DNA of 64,000 nucleotides. Origin: Dipylidium caninum. Lineage: Eukaryota; Platyhelminthes; Cestoda; Cyclophyllidea; Dipylidiidae. Under the pieces are notes generated by a model, which was not told where the DNA came from, made no database searches, and was given only the letters and a program-made list of their open reading frames with translations. The position numbers and the translations under genes are program-made. Of the stretch, positions 50,501-62,500 are shown piece by piece. Location of the stretch: positions 248,001-312,000 of the forward strand of contig QEYB01000229.1 of assembly GCA_017562135.1 (NCBI GenBank), in the 5' to 3' direction. Position 1 is the first letter of the stretch. Every line of letters starts with the position of its first letter.

Positions 50501-53500
50501 TTAGATAGCGGTGGGGAGCAGAAGATAAGTACTTTTAGCTAAGTTACGAAGACGGCAAAACTCAGACAAAGATTTTCCACCAAATTTTGTGCTACGACTG
50601 AAGTAATTAGAATAATCCTCGAGGAAACTCCGAAGTACTGCCTCGAGGCGTAGAAACCTACTTTCTGTCCTTCACTGATGTACTAGCGTTTGTGTCATAA
50701 TTTTGGTTATTTTCTTCTCCTTTTTCTACCGTTTGGTCCATTCCTCACTCAGTCATTCAAACTACGTGTGGTTGAGTTTTTCCCGCACTTAATTAATCTC
50801 CAACGACCTCCTCAAACGGCAAGTTATTAAACACCATGGTCGGTCAAAGGGAAATTCTCTGAAAATGAGGCTTATTCAAGTGGGCCTCTGAGGAATTACC
50901 ACAGTTCTTTAATTTTCTGGACCACTCCGGGTCGATGCGTTTGGTCTACAACCGCATTGCCTTCATTATTCCCCAGACCTTAATAAAGGTACTGAAGGTA
51001 GCTAAACGCGTAGACGACGTGTGTGAGACAGACCACCTGCAACCAAATTTTGACTACTTTGCTTTCCTGAAAAAGTGGTATTGAGAGCGGCACGGCTATT
51101 AATATTGCGAAGGTTGCATTTGTCCCTGTCCTTTGGTGGACGAAGACTCTGGCAACAGCCGCATTGGTGAAATGTGAAGCAAGACAACTTGTTGGGTGGT
51201 CTGTGCCACCCACCTCACCGGTACGCTGTTCAGGTCATTATAATCCCACCCGTTTGCTATTTATCCCTAGGCCCGAGAGTTCACATTAGGGCATCTGCCT
51301 CTTAGGGAGACGTAGAAAAACTGTTCGCTCTCATTCCTCATCCTAAAACATATAATAACTCCTTTTGAGAGCTCCTTCTATTTCCCGAAGAGCATAGATG
51401 TCATAACGACGGAATTTAGTTATGATTGAGGGTAAAGTACAAAGTGCAGTAGTGTAAATCCTGTCCCTTACTTTCAGCTCCCCCTTGTCTCTGAGACAGA
51501 CCTTCATGTCCTCCTTCGAGTTCCCCGGTGCTTAGCGTCTTTAGTTTTACTCGAGAAAAGCGTGACCTCTATCAGCAAGAAGTAGGTCTTCTCGAAGGGA
51601 ATCTGGTGGCAGACGAGTCTTTTAGGGCATGGGCTTTAAGTCGACCACTTTCCGGTAACGACGTAATATTTGCCCTAAAGGTGTCTTAAGCCGGAGGTAC
51701 CAGTTTCGTGAATCCCCTTCGCGGGGTTTCGCCGATTTCCTGCTCTGCCTGGTTATGCACCCCTTCAAGCTCTAAGATATGAAAGCCGCTCTAAATGTCG
51801 TACTCCTTCCACACGACTATGCCGCCTCTTGTCACCACGGGGACAGCGAACTCGAACATCACGGCGAGTCGTCACACTATGTAATGGGATGCGGCTACCA
51901 GAGAACCCTCTTAGACGTCAACGCCTTCTCATGGTTGACACGGACTCCTTGAAGGGGAAAACCACCGTCTCAAGGAGGAGGCTGCAAAGTTGAAATTCAC
52001 CAGTAGCAACCAGGTGAAAATGTAGGCTACAGTCAGTCTTTATTGTCTGCACATCATCTTTTCTCCGTACTCCACACACTTCGCTCACTACGTGGTGAAC
52101 CCGGGTGTCTCGCGAAGACAAGGCTTTGCCCACGCTCCTCACCGCCTCTCTTCGATTCGCCTCAACCTCCCACACTTCAACCCTCTTAGACGTTAACGCC
52201 TTTTCATGGATGATACGGACTCCTTGAAGGGGAAAACCACCGCCTCAAGGAGGAGGCTGCAAATATACTGTCTAAATCCCATTGAAATTTAACAGTGGCA
52301 ACCCTGTGAAAGTGTAAGCCATCAGCTCGTCTTTGTTTATTCCCTCACTTGTCTCCAAGTCGTTTGACTAGGCAAGTGAATACTCCGGCGCAGATTAAAA
52401 ATGGCAAGGCTGTTAGGACCTTTCCCGGTGGAGTTCATGCTCTCGCGCATTGTGATAGACGCGGAAAAGGGTCTCTGGTAGTGCGACCGAGGGAGGACAG
52501 GTTTATAGTCCGAGGCGGGAGTGGGAGGTGTCTCGCCTCATCCCTCCCCGTTGCCCCGTGAATCACCTCGCAGAACACCTGCCCGCCCAACTGCTCCTCA
52601 TCATGCCAACGTGGGCATTCACTGAGCACACCAAATTCCGCTCTTTAATGGACCATATTTTGGTAAAAAGTGAGGTAAGATGAGGAATGACTGGTAGTTA
52701 AAAGGGGAAAGGGCGTTTCTAATTGGAGTCGAAGTTACTTTGCAAACATTTTATGCGCCAGACAAAAAAGTAGTAATCTGCTCTCATCCTAGCAAAGCGC
52801 CAAAACAAACCGGCCGTAGTGGTCATAACAAATTAAGAGATGCCTGTTGAAATGGCCGAGAGGCCGGGAGGGGCGACTTCCTTCCCCGGCTGCTCTCCTG
52901 TTTCTGCCACCCGAGCTGATGCTCTCCGCCAGGTACGAGGGGCAGAGGTGTGGTCGGAGAGGCAGAAGGTGTTTTTCGAGGCAAAATGACCCATGCATTT
53001 TGCAGAAGACAGTTTCTTTATGCAGTACTTGCGGGGAGTTTCTCTCGGGCACCAGTGCACGGAGAAGCCTTAAAGTCTAATGACACTGAAACCCCGTCGG
53101 CCACCTCGATAGCTGCTCTGCCCACTTTATAATTTGTGCCCTTCACCCTGTCTCCTCGGCCAAAATGGTCCTTCCGTCCCATCAACCACGGCGGACTCTC
53201 AATTACAGCCTGATCTGCCTAGCCTTGAGAAAGAAAGGAAAAAAATATGCCGTTATTAATAACTTTGATAGCTTCGAAACAGAGGAAATGCAACTAATTG
53301 CAAGCAGCCTCGGTACGCCTCGGTCCATAATCTCCTCCTCCCCCTCGTGCCTCCCCCTTTTGCCCGTTTTTTTGTGATTCCCACGTGATTCGGAGAAGTT
53401 CGTTCGCCTCTCTTTTTCCCTTTTAGTCAAAAAATCCTGCTAAATTAGAGTTTAACCTGCACCACTTCAAAGGGCATTTTTGCAGAGATTTCTTCCTTTT

Positions 53501-56500
53501 AACGATAGAATTATTAAATTAGGAGAAAATATGGATGAGGGTTGTTTGTCTGTTGCCCTCGTGTCTCCCCTTTTGCCCCCGAGATCGTCGTCGTCGTCGC
53601 CTGTCGTGTGCAACTGCTGAGGCCTCATTTGAGCGGCACCAAAAAGTGTGAACTTTTTGGCAAGTTAATTAAAAGGGGGCGGCATCTCCAAAATGTCATA
53701 AGTCAGGGGGAGGAAGTGAAAGGGCGAACAGCCAAATGAGGTGGGTGGCAGAAGAGGCGGCGTCACCGACTCTGTTCATATCAAACCGGGACTTCTCGGG
53801 GTCACTTGTCCACTTTGGGGGCTGAGAGGACGCGCTTTCTGTCGCCCGGAGGGCAAGTCGAGCGAGTCCTGTGGCGAAACGGTTACAAGAAGCATGGCCC
53901 TGTCCAAATTTTGCTAACTGGGTCTCGGGATGACACAAATCCTGTGGTACCAGACACTCGGGCGTGGCGACGACGCGGCGTCTCACCGCCACTCGTCCAC
54001 CGGCACCTTGTCTAGGCTCGACCGCTGTGGACGACTTTGTCATTACTACCGACTGGAGGTCTCAGGAACGGTGTATGCTTCAGTTGGTTGACCTGATTCC
54101 ATCATCCTCGTCATTTTCCGACAAGACGTGAGCCTCCGACGCCAGCGCGGTGGATGAATGTCTATCGAAGTTAGTCCCACCTGGAATGGAGAGACGCCCA
54201 CACCTTTCACCCGAGGCGGTGGTCCATAAAGAAATTGGCGAGCCAAATTGTGGTAAAGTGGAAAGCATAGAACAAGACGATCGCCTTTGCTAATGCGGAG
54301 AGAAGCAGCGAGTTGCGAGGCTTCTGGTGGCGCAACACGCAGACCCTTGAATTATTAACTTCACACAGCAACGATGCTCCCCAATTTGCCATGAAATCCG
54401 TGGGTCAACTCTCCCCAAGTAGCCCTTTCTTCTTCCTCTTCTTCTTTTTCGTTCTAATCGCCCACTGTCTAGTAGCAGCACCAGCACTGAGGCGGTTTTA
54501 ATGTTATGGCAACTACACATTTCCCGTCTTCATAGCCTGTGAGGGTTGAGAAATATCCTTTCCTCCCTTTGTGATGCTTTTTGCGTGTGTACAAGGAGGC
54601 CATTTTCCTGGGGTGACAAGTCAAACTTCCCCCTTCATTGAGATAAATCGGCGAATTCTGTGTCTCCTCTGCCTTTCCCGCTCTCCCTCTCTTCCTTCGC
54701 CCGTTTGTATGTGCAGTTCCGTTAAATATTGCCCTATCCAAAGCCCCCAACCAGTGCTCAAAAGGCCATAGTGGGTAAACAAGCAGTCGGAGACGGGAGA
54801 TCACGCAGACGAATGTGGTCACTCCTCAGTCCCCCGCGGGGAGGAGAGAAACTCTTCAAAGGGGCGGGATAATATTGCCGTAAAAAAGGTACCTCATCTA
54901 ATCACGTCTTTCCGGTCAAATTGCTCCGCGAGGAGTCTCGCCCCTTCGCCAGACTGTTGCCCCAGGGCAGTTTACCCTGGTCGGTCTCTGGATTCGCCTT
55001 ATTCAGGACCAAACAACCATCGAAGTGCTTGAGGTGAGCGAACGAATTAAGTTGATAATAGATTTGAGAGACCCTTCGCAGAGGGCGGAAGCAGGCCACG
55101 TCGGAGATTCCGAGAGGATCTGTGAATGCGCGTCTCCCAAAGGCCACCTGCGAATTCCACTTCACGCTCAGTTCTCTTTCCTTCCTCCATCTTTCGGAAA
55201 GTCCTGCTATTCGATAATTGAGGTAACCTGTTCACCACATCTCCCCGACGGGACGGGTTGGCACTTGCGCTGTCTCAAAATAACTCCTTCATGTGTCATT
55301 TTCGAGGAATGAATGCTCTTCTTCCTCTGTTTTTTCTTCTGCCCTTCCGCTCTGCCTACATTACAAGTAAAGTTTCTTCCAGATATTTCCAGGATGACAC
55401 CTTAATCGGCTGATACACTGCCGAAGTAACTTTTGGTATGCCAGTTAGTACCGATTTGCCAAAAGAAAAAGTTTTTCTAGTCCGTTTCAAGAAAAAACAT
55501 TTTCTCCAAGCTAAAACGTCTCTAATTCAAAGTGACCATTAGCAGTGTCAGCTCAAAGTGGCCCACCTTCGTACTGGAAGTGAAATTTTCCCCTACTACC
55601 TACGCGACATCGGAAGAGAGAATAGGCGGAGGAGTGGACCAACGCCATGTAACACAATCACCATCAACAAATTCTGCTTCTCCTCTCTTTCAGCATACTT
55701 CTTCACCCTGCCAGGTTGAAATTATCATGCTCAGAGCAAACATCTCCGAGCTCAATGCCCTCGTGACACTTATTTTCCTCTCACCTATCCGCTTAATAAT
55801 CACTGTGGGGTGAAAGCTTATTCCTAACTTTTACGTCAGTGAGAGACTGTTCTCGATCGCTCCAAATGACAATCCGACTAAAAAGCTAAGTGAACAAGTT
55901 TCTCCCTCGAAAGGCGGGTATATGACATCCTAGAATGTAAAAGCAAGCTACTTAGACCGCGGTTTCCTTCCCCTTCCATTGACATTGCCATGGGATACGT
56001 GAGGTTCCGAATATAAAGAAAGGAAAAAAAATCTCCTGGTGTTTGTCATTTGTACTCCCAGCAGTGATAAGTTGATTTCGTTGCGAGGGCGGAGGCGACC
56101 AGGTTGACGGGTAGGCCTGGCGCTGAAGGAGGTGAGGTGGGGAGTGTGCGTGGCCTGTGTTTCGGACGCTCCACAGGGAGGCCGCGTAGTCAGGCGTGGG
56201 TGCCGCGTACAGAGTCGTTAATTGACGGCTTGGGTGAAAGTCGGGCATCAGACTCAGTTGTGGCCCACCACGGAAACGCAGTGGCTTCAAGCCAACTTTA
56301 GACTGTTAGTTAAACTCCCGACTAGGCAAACTTGGGCATGAATAGTCAACTCCGGATGCCTCCGACGGGTGGTAACGACACGGAGGCAACAAAGCAGTAC
56401 ATTTGACGGACCTGTGAGATTTTTCCTTCCAGACGCGCCGCTGCAACAGACACAAAAATGGGCTTCTATGGTACCCGGCAGAAGCATGACACACGGTACC

Positions 56501-59500
56501 AACGCCCTACTGTGAACTAGTTGTTGCCTTTAATCTAACTATTTCCTCCCCATTATTAGGCTGCTCCGACGGTCGCCGCAGTCAATGAAGGGCCCTGTCA
56601 TCAGTTAAGGTTCCGTCTGCCTCCCGGGTCGCCCGAAAGCTGGGAGATGCAGGGCAGAAGGGTTCTGCCATCCTTGTCGAGACGTCAGATTTGTGAAGAG
56701 GCAATAAATCTCGGCGCAATTGCGTTGATGGGTAAAAACGCTGAGGATCTCGGTGGTGACACTGCTCACAGCTCTCCGGGGCACACACAGATCCGGCAGT
56801 CGACCGTATCGGGCGAAAGTGGTGCGACAGACACACCCGAGCGTTCGGACACACTGGCCGATGGTGGGGCGGACACAGCGAGAGAGACAGGCCATCGATT
56901 GGCGGATGGTGGGCGGGCGCAGCCAATGGCGTGGCAGCAAACTCACGCGACGGAGGGGGACGCGGGCGATTTGAGCAGCGGCTGTGGCGGGGGTGAACAT
57001 GCAAAACTCACTCATCGATCCAAGGTCGCGTCTCCGCCTCCACCTCCACCTCCTCCTCCTCCACCACCACCACCGCTTTCCCCCCAAACGCCCCCTTCTG
57101 CCACCCTGTCCCCAGTGGGGGAGGGATGTAACGTTCTCGTGTTGCCAAACCCCGTAGTCCACCACTCCTCGCGTCTTCCACAACAGTCGCAACAGCAGCA
57201 GCAGCAGCAGCAGCCGCGGCAGCAGGCAGAGACACTTACAGTACAGGGCGAGGAGGAGCCGCTCAGCCTCTTCACCGACCCTCTGCGTGCACAATCTGCG
57301 GATCATTTATCCCCTTTGCTATTGGATAGTCCCTCCTCCCCGGACAACACCCGTTCACGAGTCATTGGCAATTGCCTGTGGAGTGCGCTTTGCCGAAGCA
57401 AATCCAGACAGTTTGACAGGGCAATTCGAACCCTTACCTTGGGTGGGAAAAGTTCCGCATCGTTCCTGGAGTCGACGGATGCCCTTCTATCGCTGCTTCA
57501 GTCGAAAACAGAACTGACAGCAGCACAGCGCAAAGTGGACCAGAAGACTCGGAACCTGCGCCCTTCCCAGATTTGTGGTGGTACATTAGAAGAACTCGGA
57601 GAACAGGCCTCCGCTGAGGGAGAAAGAGATCCTCAAGTCACATCAGCTGCAAGTGTAATATCCGCTCTGCCTCACGAAAATCCCCTACTCGTCGGTATGA
57701 CTTCGGCTTTGCGAACTAAACGAAGTCAATCGTATATTGCACCGAGTGATTTCGACACGTCCTATGGACGACAGCAACAAAACCACGCGCATTCGCGTCT
57801 CCCGGACGTACCGCCGCATGGAAATTCGGCCGTCTACACGAAACACAGGAGTTTTACCCTCTCCTCTGTGCCTCGAAATATCTCCGTCGCGCAGAGAGTC
57901 GGTGAAAATGACACAGGCTTTCCCTCCATATGGAGTCTACCGCCGGATAGATCCATCTCCGCCGGTCTGTCCCCCAAACACGCGAGAATTAAGTTGAATC
58001 CGTACAACACACGCTCCTACCTCAGTAAGGACAACTCCACTTTGTCTTCATCGGGCTTCGTTCTGCGTCAAAGTGTCCCGAACGGCAGCTACCAACGTGT
58101 GAACCGGTATTCTGGCAGTATGCTAGACGAGTACACCAGTGGTGACTCGGGCGGGTCGAATAGCAGCTACCGCAAACGCTTCATGGAGCAAAGAAAGTCC
58201 GTAAAAACGCCCAGTTCGACGCGGATGTCCGGGGACGTGTCGATACTGCGATCGGACTACGATGCCTCCTTGGCCAACAGGTCCTCCACCCTCCCCTACA
58301 AACGACGGGGTAGCTGGCATGTTGATCGAGAGTTAAATTTCTCTACCCTCGACTGGAGTAATTCCCGCAATCTCTGGAGTAGATCGCGTTGGCGCAGTTT
58401 TAGTCCAGAACGTCTGGCTCTGGAGAGTAATCACGAAATTGGTCCTCCTCCTCCGCCAATTTCATCAGAAACCCGAAGCCTCCGATCCCAAAGTCTCCAC
58501 AGCAAACATCTTCGCGAGTTGACCAAATCGACAGAACAGTTGTCAACGGGATTTTTGGACAATTACAGGGGAATAGAGACCTCCTTCAACACCTTGAGGG
58601 CCAAACTCGATGCTGCATCAATGCAGACGTCGGGATTTCGGAGACAAGCCTCAGCCGATCGTCTGTACGGCCGAGACGCCACGGCGGAACAGCTTCGGCG
58701 GCAGTGTGAACGCGAACATCGCCGTCTTCTGAAGAGTTTAATGTCGGACAGCTGGGAGAAAGGAATAGATCGACAGCAAAATCCCACACAACAGTATTTT
58801 AATCAGGCGCAAGTTGTTCTTCCGGTTCAGGAGGCCACACTTCTGACCGCTCCTCGTACAACCAACCCTTTAACGAACCCGAACTTGGAAAAACTTTTAA
58901 GAAACCCCTCCTTGATGCAGTTGCTCGCGAATCAGGCACCTCAGACTCATCAGGCGGCAGATCAAAGTAGTTTGGCGGATCAAGTGACCCTAGCGGCGGT
59001 GGCAGGGGCGGCGGCAGCAACCGCAATGGCCAATTTCACAAATCCCAATACCGAGCAACCCTCGCATCCCAACCCTCCCATCCAGACGACTTCAGCTGGC
59101 GATGAGTATGACTGGAACGACCCGGAGACCCTGATGGCGGCTTACACGGCCCTGGCCGAGGCCAGTGGTGGAGAGAAAGCCTTCTTGGAACAACTTTCAC
59201 CGGAGCTAGCGGCGACCCTGGTTCACTACCGGGAACAGTTGTCGGAGAAGTTGTCGGCCAGTGAAGGCGGCAGCAGTGGAAAGGTGACTGCTGGAACCGT
59301 GGCAATAACCACAGCGTCCAAGACCGCGTCATCGTTGGATGCTGTAATGGTAACATCCAACAGCGGAACGCCTTACAAGGACGGTGGGGGAAACCAATCG
59401 GCTATTGTATTGGAGGACGTTTCCCGAAAATCGGGCATGGAGAAGGAGGCAACCAGTTAGGTTTAGATTACTTTTTTTCGTCTATTAACCACATATCCTA

Positions 59501-62500
59501 GGGTGGCAGACTACGAAAATTGCTTCTTACCCCTTTTCGTAGCGTCTATCGCCACCAATTGCTCTGGTCACCTGTCAACAGTGGAAGTAGACAGTCTTAA
59601 GTTTGGTTTCCCGATTAACCCACCACGGAAAGACGTGCCTGTGGTGAGTGTAAGCCCCGAGACTTTTTCAGTCCCCACACTAGTGTAGGCCAACAGAATG
59701 AGTGTCAGTCCCACTCAGGATTTGACAGTTAGGAGACACTCTTAATGGCTACTAAGTCCACACTGTCAGGTAAATGACAGTGAGAAAGGTGGATAAAAAA
59801 GTGTCCTCCTGCGCTTCCTACTGAGTGGGTTTATTTCGCTGAGGGAACTTGTTCGGTGATGGAGACCGAAAGATCGCCTCTAGTAAAGAAGCCACCCCAA
59901 GAAACTGACAGGAGTTCTATTTTAAAATAGACGGGAAATTTCATTCTCATCGTTGCGCCTGAGTGAACAGAGATGCAGCATACAATTTTGTCGCTCGGAG
60001 TCAAGGCACTTTTTAATGTGACTTGAATTATGACTTTTGCCCCAATGAACTTATAAACAATGCACTCAAACACGCACACACACACATACACCAGGGAAAT
60101 TACTTATGCATGACCTTGAAATAATAAAAGCTTCACGATTAAACAAGTACTCTGGGCTGAGTAAAAGAAGTTGGAGCTGGAAGAATCTGGAGCCTGGGAA
60201 AGCACGACACAGAATCGTGGGAGCAAACATGACGTCTAATAATCGTGAAATATGTTGGCAACGAGGTTTTCTCCGACTCCCATAGGCTCCTTTCCCGAAA
60301 GTCCGTCTGAAGCGCTGGTGACTGGACAGTTGGAAAGCGAGTAAATGGCTTCTCTCCCCTTCTAGTCAGAGAAAAATCGCCAGTTTAATCGGACAGCGTG
60401 TTCAAGACCATTCCAAGCTGGAGATAGCATTAAGTAGGAAATACTCAGATGTGTGTGCACCGGGAATGACACCTCGTAGCGATGGTGGAGGAGGATAAAC
60501 CGGGCTACTGCGTATATAGGCTCCTTCACTACGCCCTAATAGTAAATTTCCTTGGTGCCCCTCCCTCCCATGCTATTCATTTCCAGGCCCTAATAACAAT
60601 AATAATAATAAATAAATAAATGTCTCAATTTGGTACTTTCCCCTGACTCAAAAGAACAAGGAAAAAATTGTAAATGGTGGCGCAAGGAGGCCTGATCTGC
60701 AACCACTTAATCCCCAAAGCGATGGAACATAATATTCCCTCTAAGCCAACGGTTCATTTTCCCCTTGTAATTAGGAATAATTGCTCATCTTCACCGACAA
60801 CTGAGGAAATCCCAAAGTTCAAATATTCCTATTTTTGTGGCAGTAATGTTAGAATCGCAGAAAGTGTAGGTAATGGTTTAATTGATTCCCACATCATGGT
60901 GTCATGATGACTTTATAACCACTGATATTAATTTATGTTATATATATATATATATATATTTCTCATTATATTTAGTGCCCTCAGGACGACAAATGGTTGC
61001 TAATATCCAACCAAACGAGGCAACATCTCGAATTCGGAAAGTGAACAAGGTAAGATCTCCATAATTTAACATTTTCGAGTAGAACCCTGATTCAACTCCT
61101 GCAAAGATGCTTCGAAGAACCTACGATTTTCCGACGAAACGACTACTTTTAATGCGTAGTTCAAAGGTGCGAACCGCAGGAGGTGAGATGCCAAGTCCTT
61201 TTTAAAATTACGTGACTTTTCGCCCTAAGTGATAAGGTCATAGGAAACAAAAATTTACGTTTATTTATTTTGGTAAGGTAATGGATTCGGGCTGAAAATT
61301 GCCTGTGGAAGGCAACGATCTGACGGCCGATTAGGAAGTTATGTTGAACAAATTCACTCAGGTGAAACGTTGGGCTACCTTCACGGGGAGATTTCCGAAG
61401 GTATGACATCCAAGAACATGTCTTTATCAATTAAAAACTATCTTTCCTTAAGCTCAATTTATCATTAACGATGATAACCAATGGGGTATAAGTAAATGCA
61501 GGATTCGATTGGGAATGGACATCAGTCTGGCCAATAAAAGGACGACCTTAATCAAATTCATAGCCATGACAACTCGGCAATCTGCACGTTTATTAGTGGG
61601 CGATGCAACTTTGTAAATTTTGCAACCAAAAGGTGTACACACTGTAAAAATTCTACATTTCATAACAAATTAGCCACTTTCTTAATTATTTTTTTCCGAA
61701 ATGCTCCCGCAAACACTACATGTTGGGATGTTATTAAGAACTAGACGAGCCGTGGCGTCTGAGTCGTATAGGTTAAAGTGTTTTTAATATAGTTTCGTCA
61801 CTTATGTTGGAGTTTTGGAGCATTTCGGTAATTAATTTCGTGGGAAGAACCTCAAATATGAGTACCTTGCCTTACTAGGGGACGAAGTGATTGAATGGAA
61901 TGGAATCCCGTTAATTGGGAAGGATGCGGCCGAAGTTCAAGCGATCGTCGACACCCCCGCCGATGAAGTTGAGCTCTTAGTAAGAATGTAAGTTTTATTT
62001 CTTCCGATTTGAGCACAATTCTTTGGTTCGACGCGCGGAATGCCTTAATACGACATATAAGAACAGAGGAAAGTATAATTAAAGTCGGTTAGAGCGAGAT
62101 TAGTATGGACAAATCAGGAAGAATGCACCGATGCTTCCTGCCCTCGTATGTGAAATCTGCTGTGCAGAAAGTAAGCCACTTTATCATTTGTTTAAACTGA
62201 TTTCTGCGGCCTTCCGCACCGCATACAGCCAGAGTGTTTTAACCACGAATATGATTATATTAAATGAATTAGATTTGTAATAATCACTCTAAAGTTGCCG
62301 GGCAAATAATCTGAATTGAAGCGTTTTTTGTCAACAAGCTATCAGGAAATTAAACTTCATAAAATTAGCATTGGCTAAAAGCATCCGGAAAACACTTTCC
62401 GAGGCATTTCCTCGGCCTCTTGGTTGTTATGGCCATCGACCTTCACATCGTAGCGCTTGGACGTTTGTTTTGCCCTAGGTACACTCTTCGCCTCTTGTAG

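Larger units (their letters stand above)
50004..56559 (+). other. RIM intron before the large exon (6.6 kb)
   Basis: No exon in the needed phase is supported. The intron contains the diverged direct repeat pair at about 51905-52043 and 52179-52340. Several short frames (52349-52561, 53696-54043, 55532-55813) lack recognisable features. Confidence 0.45.

Noticed and set aside
57190..57213. CAG repeat as a disease-type expansion
   Set aside because: Only about eight units encoding a short glutamine run in a disordered linker. Nothing indicates expansion.
56605..57306. 233-codon minus-strand frame opposite the RIM large exon
   Set aside because: It is the antisense shadow of proline and glutamine runs. 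The plus frame continues the RIM splice chain in phase.
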